From positions 67,568-131,567 of the forward strand of contig DATMYF010000013.1 in assembly GCA_035561075.1 (NCBI GenBank): a DNA stretch of 64,000 nucleotides, given 5' to 3'. The translations under genes were made by a program, and so were the position numbers. Positions 50,793-58,485 of this stretch are shown here, one piece after another. The stretch's first letter is position 1. Each line of letters opens with the position of its first letter. The notes beneath the pieces are model-generated. The model saw nothing but the letters and a program-made list of their open reading frames with translations, had not been told where the DNA came from and did no database searches. This DNA is from JAMCRM01 sp035561075 (GTDB taxonomy: Bacteria; Acidobacteriota; Terriglobia; Bryobacterales; Bryobacteraceae).

Positions 50793-52892
50793 GTGGATCT
50801 CACAACACCGCTCACATATGTAAAGGGCGTAGGCCCGGCGCGCGCCGCCATGCTTGAAGCCAAGGGCCTAACCACCGTGGAGGACCTCCTTTCCTACGTC
50901 CCTTTCCGCTATGAGGACCGCAGCAACCTGAAGACCGTGGCGCAGCTCGCGCCCGGCGAGATGGCCACCGTCATCGCGGACGTGCTGTCCGCCAAGGCTT
51001 CCGGCTTCAGGCGGCGGGACCTGGGGATGTTCGAGGCGCGCCTGAGCGACGCCTCCCGCGCGGTGATGCAGTGCAAGTGGTTTCACGGAAGCTATTTGGC
51101 TAACGTGCTGGTGCCGGGGATGCGGGTGGCGCTCTACGGCAAGGTGGAATTCGACAACTATACCCACGAACTCACCATGATGCACCCGGAGTTCGAGATC
51201 CTGACCGCGGACGATGAAGAGGGGGATGCCACCCTACATGTGGGCCGGCTGGTCCCCATTTATGAGGCTGCTGGAAAAGTAAGCACCCGTGCCCTGCGCA
51301 CCATCATCCACCGGATACTCTCGACGCTGGCGGCGGTTCCGGACGAGGTGCCCGCGCACATCCGCGAGCGCCTCCGGCTCCCGGAACGCTGGGCCGCCAT
51401 CCGGGAGACCCACTTCCCCGTCCCGGACACGGACGTGCGGCTGCTGAACGCCTTCCGCACCCCGGCGCAGCTTCGACTGATTTTTGAGGAATTCTTCTGG
51501 CTGGAGTGCGGGATCGCCCTGAAACGGGGCCAGGCGCGTGCCCTGCCCGGCATCGCGTTCGAGCTGAACGACCGCGTGCGGGAGCGCATCAAGGCCATGC
51601 TGCCGTTCAAGCCCACAGGGGCGCAGAAACGTGTGCTGGGCGAGATCGCCAAAGACATGGCCTCGCCCCGCCCCATGCACCGCCTGCTGCAGGGCGACGT
51701 GGGCAGCGGCAAAACGATTGTGGCGGCGGAGGCGGCCGTAATCGCCATCGAGAACGGATACCAGGTGGCCATGCTGGCCCCTACCGAAATTCTGGCCGCG
51801 CAGCACGCCATCTATCTGAAGCAGATCCTGGGCAAGCTGGGATACGTGGTGGTGCTGCTCACGGGTTCCTTCACCAGCCGCGAGAAGGCGCAGCTCAAGA
51901 AACTGCTGGCGGAGGGCCTGGCGCACGTGGCGGTGGGCACCCATGCGCTCATCGAAAAAGACGTGGAGTTCCGCGCGCTGGGCCTTGCAATCATCGACGA
52001 GCAGCACCGTTTCGGCGTGCTGCAACGGCTGGGGATGGCCCGCAAGGGCGTCCACCCGGACGTGCTGGTGATGACCGCTACCCCGATTCCGCGCACCCTG
52101 TCGCTCACGCTCTACGGCGACCTGGACGTCTCCGTGATCGACGAGCTTCCCCCCGGCCGCAAGGCCATCCAGACGAAGCACGTGGCGGCGGATCAGATCG
52201 AGCGCGTCTGGAGTTTCGTCAAGCGGCAGGTGGACGCCGGCCGCCAGGCGTACGTGGTCTACCCGGTGATCGAGGAATCCGAGACAAAGGCCATGAAGGC
52301 TGCGCAGCAGATGTACGAGCATCTCTCGGGCGAGGTATTCCCGGGGGTGGAAGTGGGGCTGATGCACGGCCGCCTGCCCGCCGAGGAAAAGGAAGCCGTG
52401 ATGGCGGCGTTCAAAGACGGCAGGACGAAGATTCTGGTCTCGACCACCGTGATCGAGGTGGGGGTCGACGTGCCGAATGCCACCGTGATGGTGGTGGAGC
52501 AGGCGGAGCGCTTCGGGCTGGCGCAGTTACACCAGTTGCGCGGACGGGTAGGGCGTGGCGGAGAACAGAGTTACTGCGTGCTGGTGACGGAGCGGCTGAA
52601 CGACACCGCGCGGGAACGCATCCGCACCCTGGTGGATTCGACCGACGGCTTCGAGATCGCCGAGATGGACCTGAAGCTGCGCGGGCCGGGCGAGTTCTTT
52701 GGCACCAAACAGGCGGGCCTGCCGTCGTTGCGGGTGGCGAACATCCTGCGCGACCAGGAGGTGCTCGAAGCGGCCCGGCGGGAAGCGATGGACTTCGTGG
52801 CCAGCCCGCCATCGCAGGAAGCGCTCAGCCGCGCGGTGGCTTACATCCGGGAGCACTGGCAGCGCCACTACGGCCTGGTGACGGTGGGTTGA
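50793..52892 (+). CDS. recG: ATP-dependent DNA helicase RecG
   Basis: A 699-residue helicase that reverses stalled replication forks and moves Holliday junctions. The N-terminal wedge/OB domain starts TTPLTYVKGVGPARAAMLE; then Walker A LLQGDVGSGKTIVAAEA, the DEQH box IIDEQHRFGVLQ, MTATPIPRTL, and motif VI LHQLRGRVGRGGEQSYC. Length is normal. The start is read as GTG 50793; the frame is open further upstream, but that part includes the 7-bp repeat and reads as noise. rsmD starts one base after its stop. Confidence 0.95.
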   Translation: MDLTTPLTYVKGVGPARAAMLEAKGLTTVEDLLSYVPFRYEDRSNLKTVAQLAPGEMATVIADVLSAKASGFRRRDLGMFEARLSDASRAVMQCKWFHGSYLANVLVPGMRVALYGKVEFDNYTHELTMMHPEFEILTADDEEGDATLHVGRLVPIYEAAGKVSTRALRTIIHRILSTLAAVPDEVPAHIRERLRLPERWAAIRETHFPVPDTDVRLLNAFRTPAQLRLIFEEFFWLECGIALKRGQARALPGIAFELNDRVRERIKAMLPFKPTGAQKRVLGEIAKDMASPRPMHRLLQGDVGSGKTIVAAEAAVIAIENGYQVAMLAPTEILAAQHAIYLKQILGKLGYVVVLLTGSFTSREKAQLKKLLAEGLAHVAVGTHALIEKDVEFRALGLAIIDEQHRFGVLQRLGMARKGVHPDVLVMTATPIPRTLSLTLYGDLDVSVIDELPPGRKAIQTKHVAADQIERVWSFVKRQVDAGRQAYVVYPVIEESETKAMKAAQQMYEHLSGEVFPGVEVGLMHGRLPAEEKEAVMAAFKDGRTKILVSTTVIEVGVDVPNATVMVVEQAERFGLAQLHQLRGRVGRGGEQSYCVLVTERLNDTARERIRTLVDSTDGFEIAEMDLKLRGPGEFFGTKQAGLPSLRVANILRDQEVLEAARREAMDFVASPPSQEALSRAVAYIREHWQRHYGLVTVG

Positions 52893-52893
52893 T

Positions 52894-53421
52894 ATGCGCG
52901 TGATCGGTGGGGAGTTTCGTTCGCGGCGGCTGAAGTCGATTCCCGGGATGGCCACCCGGCCGACGCCGGACCGGCTGCGGGAGACGTTGTTCAACGTGCT
53001 GGCGCCGAGCATTGAACGGGCGGTGTTCCTGGATGCCTATGCGGGCACGGGGGCGGTGGGTATCGAGGCGCTCAGCCGGGGCGCCGCGCGAGCCATCTTC
53101 CTGGAGCGCAGCCGCCCAGCCGCGGCCGTCCTGCGGGAGAACCTGCGGGCGCTGGGCCTTGAGGAGCGCTCGCGCGTGGAGCAGTCGCCCGCCGCCACAG
53201 CGCTTGCGCGTAATCGCGCGGATATCGTGTTTCTCGATCCGCCTTACGAGCAGGAAGGCGAGTACAGTGCCGCCATGCGGGCGCTCGCGGCCGATCCACC
53301 GGCGCTGGTGGTGATGCAGCACTCGGTACGGTTCACGCCCCAGGAGTCATACGGCGCACTCGCGCGTACCCGCACCCTGAAGCAGGGGGACAACGCCCTG
53401 AGCTTCTATAAGCCGGGGTAG
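52894..53421 (+). CDS. rsmD: 16S rRNA (guanine966-N2)-methyltransferase RsmD
   Basis: A 175-residue methyltransferase. The N terminus MRVIGGEFRSRRL, RPTPDRLRETLFNVL, the SAM loop LDAYAGTGAVGIEALSRGA and the catalytic FLDPPYE are all family signatures. It methylates G966 of 16S rRNA during small-subunit assembly. Transcribed together with recG. Confidence 0.95.
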   Translation: MRVIGGEFRSRRLKSIPGMATRPTPDRLRETLFNVLAPSIERAVFLDAYAGTGAVGIEALSRGAARAIFLERSRPAAAVLRENLRALGLEERSRVEQSPAATALARNRADIVFLDPPYEQEGEYSAAMRALAADPPALVVMQHSVRFTPQESYGALARTRTLKQGDNALSFYKPG

Positions 53422-53424
53422 AAT
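53419..53424 (+). promoter_or_regulatory. Candidate -10 box TAGAAT, 7 bases before a start codon
   Basis: TAGAAT begins in the rsmD stop codon (TAG) and ends 7 bases before ATG 53432. CTCCT follows, which is not a ribosome site. Confidence 0.35.
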
Positions 53425-53431
53425 CTCCTCT

Positions 53432-54325
53432 ATGCTCCGGCGCTGCGGTTTGTGGCTCGCGTGCCTGGCGTTCGCCCTATGGGCGGATGAGCCGGCCCTG
53501 GATTTCATTCATCTGACCGATACCCATGTGATCCAGTTGGAGGGCGTGGACTCGCGGCTGGTTGCGGCACGGCAGCACTTCCGGCCGTCGGCGAAAACCC
53601 TCCCGGCATTCCTGGCCGATGCCGGAGGCAGGTATCGCCCGGCGTTCTTCCTGATTACGGGCGACCTCATCGACGCCTTCCGGCTGGCGGATGTGAATGG
53701 GCAGGTGGATGCCTTCACGCGCGCGACCAAGGGCAGCCCGGCGCCGCTCTACCTGGCACTCGGGAACCACGATATTGCGAACTACGGAGTGGACCCGGCC
53801 GCGGGCAAGCTATTGAGCGTCCAGTTCGGGGCGGGAGAGGCACGGGCCGCATGGATCGCCGCGGCGGACTGCTTCCGCAAAGGCACCTACTACAGCTTTG
53901 AAAAGCAGGTGGGCCGCGCCACGTACCTTTTCCTGGTGCTCGATAACAGCTACAACACCGGGGAGATCGCGCAGGAGCAGATGGCCTGGCTGCGCCGACA
54001 GGTGTCGGGGCACAAAAACCGGGCGGTGATCGTGGCGATGCACATCCCGCTGATCGAGAATGCCACGTCCTACGCCATCAGGTCCGCGCTTTCGGACTGC
54101 CGGGTGGCCCTGGTGCTGGCGGGCCATACGCACCGCGACAGGATGGCGGAGATCACGCTCGGGCTCGGTCCCACGGTGGAAGTGCGGACGGCAGCGTTCG
54201 GTTACGGCGAGAGGCACTGGCGGCGGGTCCGGCTTCGGCAGGACCGCATCGAGGTGTACGCCACCGGTGAACCGGAGCGGGTCGAGAAAACAATTCCCCT
54301 CGCTAGTGCCATAATGTCTCCATGA
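53432..54325 (+). CDS. Exported calcineurin-like metallophosphoesterase
   Basis: A 297-residue phosphoesterase with a short signal peptide (LRRCGLWLACLAFALWA). Motifs DTHV (DxH), ITGDLID (GD), LGNHDIA (GNHD), VAMHIPLI (single His) and LAGHTHRD (GHxH) are complete. Similar proteins hydrolyse phosphodiesters or phosphomonoesters outside the membrane; the substrate is unknown. It overlaps the following oxidoreductase gene by 4 bases (ATGA). Confidence 0.9.
   Translation: MLRRCGLWLACLAFALWADEPALDFIHLTDTHVIQLEGVDSRLVAARQHFRPSAKTLPAFLADAGGRYRPAFFLITGDLIDAFRLADVNGQVDAFTRATKGSPAPLYLALGNHDIANYGVDPAAGKLLSVQFGAGEARAAWIAAADCFRKGTYYSFEKQVGRATYLFLVLDNSYNTGEIAQEQMAWLRRQVSGHKNRAVIVAMHIPLIENATSYAIRSALSDCRVALVLAGHTHRDRMAEITLGLGPTVEVRTAAFGYGERHWRRVRLRQDRIEVYATGEPERVEKTIPLASAIMSP
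54310..54315 (+). promoter_or_regulatory. Candidate -10 box CATAAT, 6 bases before a start codon
   Basis: CATAAT sits inside the end of the phosphoesterase gene, 6 bases before ATG 54322. It could give the oxidoreductase gene its own leaderless transcript. Confidence 0.25.
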
Positions 54326-55326
54326 GAATAGGCGTCCTTGGACTCGGATTTATGGGCAGTACCCATTTGCAGGCCCTCGCAGGCGTCCCCGGCGCGCAAC
54401 TGGCGGCCGTGATGGATCTGGATGAGCGGCGGCTTTCGGGCGATCTTGGCGACATTCAGGGTAACCTGGGTGGTCCCGCCAAAAAAATGGATTTCTCCGG
54501 CGTGGCCAGGTACCGCACCGTCGACGAGATCCTGGCGGATCCGCAGGTGGATGCCGTGGACATCTGCCTCCCCACACATCTGCACGCGTCAATTGCCATT
54601 CAGGCGCTGCGCGCGGGCAAGCACGTGCTGGTGGAGAAGCCCATGGCACTCGACGGTGCCGTGGCGGATACGATGTGCGAAGAAGCCGCCCGGAGCGGGC
54701 GCATTCTAATGGCGGCGCAGGTGGTGCGGTTCATCCCCGCTTACATGGAACTGGCGCGACTGGTGAAATCCGGGGAGCTCGGCACCGTACGGTGGGCCAT
54801 GTTCCGCCGGCGCACGGCTGTCCCCACGTGGGGACCGTGGGAGTTCGATAAGACCAAGAGCGGCGGCGGCATCTTCGACCTGCTGATCCACGACGTGGAC
54901 ATGGCGCTCTACCTCTTCGGGAGCCCGGAGGCAGTCACTGCGTCGGGTTACGAGGACATGCCCCACGGCATCGACATGATCACCGGGGACCTCCAGTTCC
55001 CGAACTGCTCCGTGACGGTGACAGGCGGCTGGCACCACGTAGGCCAATACCCGTTCTCGATGGAGTACACGGTGGTGGCCGATAATGGCGTGGTGGAATT
55101 CAGCTCCGCGGGCCGCCCGCCCATGCTCTATCGCGCGGATGGCAGCAAGGAAGCGCTCGCCGCCGATGGGCCAGATTGCTACCAGGCCGAGATCGCGTAC
55201 TTCGCCCGCTGCTGTGAAACAGGCGAGCAGCCGGCGTTGTGCGCACCCGCCGAATCCGCCGAAGCGGTGAAAGTGACGCGCCGGATGGTGGAAGCGCGGG
55301 AAAAGCGCAACGCGGCAGCGCGGTAA
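54322..55326 (+). CDS. Cytosolic Gfo/Idh/MocA-family oxidoreductase
   Basis: A 334-residue oxidoreductase without signal peptide. The Rossmann motif is IGVLGLGFMGSTHLQAL, the Lys motif is HVLVEKPMALD, and the C-terminal domain has GGGIFDLLIHDVDMALYLFG with the catalytic-type His/Asp. Probable sugar or inositol dehydrogenase. Coupled to the exported phosphoesterase by a 4-base overlap. The stop is followed immediately by the decayed phosphoesterase remnant on the other strand. Confidence 0.92.
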   Translation: MRIGVLGLGFMGSTHLQALAGVPGAQLAAVMDLDERRLSGDLGDIQGNLGGPAKKMDFSGVARYRTVDEILADPQVDAVDICLPTHLHASIAIQALRAGKHVLVEKPMALDGAVADTMCEEAARSGRILMAAQVVRFIPAYMELARLVKSGELGTVRWAMFRRRTAVPTWGPWEFDKTKSGGGIFDLLIHDVDMALYLFGSPEAVTASGYEDMPHGIDMITGDLQFPNCSVTVTGGWHHVGQYPFSMEYTVVADNGVVEFSSAGRPPMLYRADGSKEALAADGPDCYQAEIAYFARCCETGEQPALCAPAESAEAVKVTRRMVEAREKRNAAAR

Positions 55327-55600
55327 TTACGCGAAAAGCAGCTCCGTTTTGGAGCCGGCGGCGCGGCGCCGCGGATTGCCGTCCAGAGAATGGCGTTCAG
55401 CTCGCGGTCGTCAATCCGGTCAGGGTGGCCGCAGTGAACGGGTGCAGGTCCTGCTGGGGCTGAAACGCCCCGCCATGGGCGCGCGGCTGGCGTCGAAGTG
55501 TGTCATGGGGCTGCCGGCCCAGAATCAGCTCCATCGTGACCAGCAATCCTCCAGGCGCGTTGGCGGCGGTCCGCTCTGATGTCGGCGTTCACGTAGAAGT
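55327..55600 (-). pseudogene. Decayed C-terminal end of an alkaline-phosphatase-type phosphoesterase
   Basis: This 370-base gap holds no intact gene, but the minus strand keeps recognisable pieces in three frames, in order: MELILGRQP (ATG at 55534), then HFDASRAPMAGRFSP, then HPFTAATLTG, then DDRELNAILWTAIRGAAPPAP up to a TAA at 55329-55327. In intact YncE-propeller/alkaline-phosphatase family proteins I recall the same order (MELILG-x-PM-x-x-FDA, then PFTA, then a tail with ELN-x-ILW). Two or more frame changes show it is dead. The left part of the original gene is missing. Bases from about 55600 to 55650 show nothing recognisable. Confidence 0.55.
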
Positions 55601-55652
55601 TGTCAGGAAGCAAAGGATAACGCGGAATGCAGTGGGAGCCGGGCTGAGGGAA

Positions 55653-55688
55653 GGGCCGCGAATGAACCGAAACGTTCATTCGCGGCCC
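55653..55688. terminator. Perfect 15-bp palindrome after the beta-propeller lipoprotein gene
   Basis: Arms 55653-55667 and 55674-55688 are exact inverted repeats (GGGCCGCGAATGAAC) with a 6-base loop. It lies 9 bases past the stop of the minus-strand gene and would fold strongly in its mRNA. There is no T-run after it, so it may stabilise the 3' end or stop transcription weakly. It shares GCGA-TGAAC words with the palindrome at 58427-58470. Confidence 0.55.
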
Positions 55689-55696
55689 CGGGTTGA

Positions 55697-57052
55697 TTAA
55701 GGCTTAAAGCTGATCAGGTCCGTACGGGTATGGCCGCCCTCGGTGATGCGAGCGAGCGTGTACACCGTGCCGTCCTTAGCCACCGCGATCGAGTTCACGT
55801 ACAACGGCCGGTCCCCATTCGGGTAAAACACGGGACCGTTGTCGGTGTACTTCCGGGTGGGGATGTCGTAGGTGATCAGGTGCAGATTCTCGAGCCCCTT
55901 CGCTTCACCCTTTCCCGTTACGTCCTTGCCGGTAACGCGCTTGCCGTTTTCATAGATCGGGCCGCCGGTCAGATAATACAGCGTCTTGCCGTCCGGACCC
56001 AGCGTGAAGCCCAGATAGCCGTAGCTGAACTGGTCATACATGCCGCTGAGCTTCGAGGGCTCGGAGGTAAGGCGGTCGAGGATCTCCACCTTCTCGGCCT
56101 TGGGATCGAAGCTGAACAGGTAGCCGGAGTTGCCGTGCACGCCATAGAACTTGTTTTCCGGCGCATACCAGATCACCTGCCGCCAGTTGTAAGCCATGTG
56201 GCCGGCCGATTTCGGGTCATAGAGGCCCAGGTAGTCCTTCTTCATGTTGTCGCCCTGCACGCGTTCGACGGCATCCTTCTCGTAGCTGTAACGATAGATG
56301 GTGCCGTCGCCGTCGGTGAAGTAGGCCGAGCCGTCGCGAGGGTCGATGGGGATCGAGCGGCAGACGGTGCGGTACCTGGCGCCCTTGCCGTTTTCGCCGT
56401 CGAGGAAGAACGGTCCCAGGTCCTTCATCTCTTTCTTCGCGATGTCATAGCGGAAGAAGTAGCCGGTGGGCCACGTGATGCCGTATATGCGGCCGCGCTG
56501 CCCGTCGGTGCTGGTGGTGAGGACGCCTTCCTTCTTGGGAGCGATGCCGAAGTCTTCGAACTTGCCGGACTTCAGATCGTACGCCAGTAGATGGCCGCCC
56601 GCATACTGCTTCCATCCGGCCGGGGGAATGCCGGGTTTCTCCATGTCATCGATAATGCTGTAGTAGCCAAGGTGGGTGGAGAAGTAGAGCTTACCGTTGT
56701 ACTCCGTGAAGTTGACGTGGCTCTTACCCTGGGCAATCATCTTACTATCTTTCTCCCCGACTGCCTCGGTAAGATCGGCCACTAGTTTGACTTCGCCCGA
56801 CTTCGGGTCGAGGGAGTACATACGGCCGGCTACGTCGTGCAGTTGGGAGCTGAGCACGTAGTAAATGCGGCCATCGCTCGCCGCACCCATGCCGTTGTAG
56901 GTATCGTGACCCTGGGGGAAGCCCGAGTTGTAAATCCGGGCGATCAGCTTTTTATCTTTGGCCGCCGCCGCCGTCGTGGTGGGGGGCTGCTGTTGCTGCC
57001 TTGCGCAACCGCATGCAAGCAGCGCTAGGGCAAAAGTAAGTCCGCGTTTCAT
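55697..57052 (-). CDS. Beta-propeller lipoprotein of unknown function
   Basis: A 451-residue exported protein. The N terminus MKRGLTFALALLACGCARQ looks like a lipoprotein signal with the acylated Cys at 14 or 16, followed by a Gln/Thr/Ala linker. The rest consists of repeated beta-blade-like units with GRIYY, GKLYFST, GRIYGITWP, GSAYFTDGDGTIYRYS, NKFYGVHGNSGYLFSFDP and GKTLYYLTGGP. This is a propeller, possibly of lactonase or YncE-like type; no catalytic set could be assigned. The start overlaps the stop of the exported oxidoreductase gene by 4 bases, so both belong to one operon. Confidence 0.82.
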   Translation of the reverse strand: MKRGLTFALALLACGCARQQQQPPTTTAAAAKDKKLIARIYNSGFPQGHDTYNGMGAASDGRIYYVLSSQLHDVAGRMYSLDPKSGEVKLVADLTEAVGEKDSKMIAQGKSHVNFTEYNGKLYFSTHLGYYSIIDDMEKPGIPPAGWKQYAGGHLLAYDLKSGKFEDFGIAPKKEGVLTTSTDGQRGRIYGITWPTGYFFRYDIAKKEMKDLGPFFLDGENGKGARYRTVCRSIPIDPRDGSAYFTDGDGTIYRYSYEKDAVERVQGDNMKKDYLGLYDPKSAGHMAYNWRQVIWYAPENKFYGVHGNSGYLFSFDPKAEKVEILDRLTSEPSKLSGMYDQFSYGYLGFTLGPDGKTLYYLTGGPIYENGKRVTGKDVTGKGEAKGLENLHLITYDIPTRKYTDNGPVFYPNGDRPLYVNSIAVAKDGTVYTLARITEGGHTRTDLISFKP

Positions 57053-58407
57053 CGGGTATCCTTGAGGGCTAATTCGACGCCCTTCGTTGTTACGTAATAC
57101 TTTGATACCATGGCGGGCGTTTCCCACGCAGGTATGGCGCTCGGTTTCTTTACATATTGCAAGAAACGGCCGACCAGAAGCGCAAAATGCGCCTCGTGGC
57201 CGATACGGTGACGGTCGGGAATAGTCACCCGGATCCGTTCACCCTGGTCCTCTACACCCAGCCCGGGCCACTCCGCAGACATCGCGGCGAGGCGCTGCCG
57301 GATGGACGCCAGCACGGCGGCTTTCAGTTCCGGCCGCGGCACCACGTAGACCTCCGGCCGGAAGTTCTCCGGCTTGCCCTGCCGCGCTTCCACGCGCGAC
57401 CGGCTGCCGCGGAAAACCGCCAGTTCAGTGTCGCCCTGTCCCGGCGCCGCCTCATAACCCCACTTGACGTCCAGCTTGGTGTGGACGCCTTTGATGGCAT
57501 AGGTGACGCTGTTGTTGCAGTAATAGTGCAGCCCGTCCGGCCGGACCGCATCCTTCAAATACTCGGGGAACTGGCGCTCGCCGGTCACGCGCTGGAAATC
57601 GGGTGCGGAGATCACGGTGGGCCACCGGGAGCCGCGCAGCACCCGGATATCCTTCCGGTATTCGATACCCTGGTCGGGGAACAGAATCCACTGCACCAGG
57701 TCCACCAGGTGAGTGCCTACATCGGCAAGGCCTTCTCCCTGCTGCCGGATGTCGAAAAACCACGCCGGTCGCAGGTTGGGCGCGCCCGCCACCAGCTTCA
57801 GCAGGTAATGGACGCTCTCCATGTATACGGAGGGCTCCTCCACCGAGCCTGGCAGCGGTTTGCCGAAGACATCGGCATCTGAAACCAGCGCGCGCTGCAG
57901 GATACAGGAGATCTCGAAGCGCTGGGTCATGCCGTCATATGCCACCACATTGTTAGCGGCGGCGGTCTTAAGGGCCGCCTCCAGCTTGGGCAAGTCGGCG
58001 GAATCGATAATCCAGGGCTTGTCCGCCAGGGCGTGCATCTTGCCGGCGGCGATCTGTTCGATGCGGTCGATCTTGCCGCGGTTGGCGCCGGAAAGCACCA
58101 CCACGTCCCCCGGGCGGTCGGCGAGCATGCGCTCCCAGTAATCCGCGCCGGCGTAGACCCGCAGCTTCCAATTCGTGGGGTTGTCCTTGCGGAAGTTGAA
58201 CCCTGCAATGCGGTTCAGGTGCGCCGAAAGATCCGTGCCGAGGGGCGCGTAGACGAACGCCTCCTCGGACAGCTCCGGCAGCGATTCCTTTTGAATCAGC
58301 GCCGCGTGAAAGTGTCCCGGCGCAAGAGTGACAATGCGGAGGCGTTCAGCCCCCGAAGCCAGTGTTGCCATGGCAAGGGAGAGAAGTAAGGCTGTTCTGA
58401 AGTACAT
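57049..58407 (-). CDS. Exported Gfo/Idh-type protein with long C-terminal domain
   Basis: A 452-residue protein with a signal peptide (TALLLSLAMATLASGA). The Rossmann-like part begins LRIVTLAPGHFHAALIQ, without a clear GxGxxG, and the EKP motif is DKP (LADKPWIID). The C-terminal part (WFFDIRQQGEGLADVGTHLVDLVQWILFPDQG, VTYAIKGVHTKLDVKWGYEA) matches the putative oxidoreductase C-terminal family seen in glycan loci. Loss of the standard nucleotide motif makes redox activity uncertain. Followed by the propeller lipoprotein in the same operon. Confidence 0.8.
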   Translation of the reverse strand: MYFRTALLLSLAMATLASGAERLRIVTLAPGHFHAALIQKESLPELSEEAFVYAPLGTDLSAHLNRIAGFNFRKDNPTNWKLRVYAGADYWERMLADRPGDVVVLSGANRGKIDRIEQIAAGKMHALADKPWIIDSADLPKLEAALKTAAANNVVAYDGMTQRFEISCILQRALVSDADVFGKPLPGSVEEPSVYMESVHYLLKLVAGAPNLRPAWFFDIRQQGEGLADVGTHLVDLVQWILFPDQGIEYRKDIRVLRGSRWPTVISAPDFQRVTGERQFPEYLKDAVRPDGLHYYCNNSVTYAIKGVHTKLDVKWGYEAAPGQGDTELAVFRGSRSRVEARQGKPENFRPEVYVVPRPELKAAVLASIRQRLAAMSAEWPGLGVEDQGERIRVTIPDRHRIGHEAHFALLVGRFLQYVKKPSAIPAWETPAMVSKYYVTTKGVELALKDTR

Positions 58408-58426
58408 GTTGGAAGAGGCCGCGAGT

Positions 58427-58470
58427 GAACGCGGATGAAGCGCCAGAGAACCCTGCGATCATCCGCGTTC
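58427..58470. repeat. Intergenic 12-bp palindrome
   Basis: GAACGCGGATGA (58427-58438) is exactly inverted at 58459-58470 with a 20-base loop. It fills the 78-base gap between the DegT-like and oxidoreductase genes, both on the minus strand. No T-run follows. It may be a member of a dispersed intergenic hairpin family. Confidence 0.6.
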
Positions 58471-58485
58471 CTTCGCCGCCGGTGA

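Noticed and set aside
55349..55700. Small plus-strand open frames in the gap after the Gfo/Idh gene
   Set aside because: They have no ribosome site or family resemblance and lie opposite the better supported phosphoesterase remnant.
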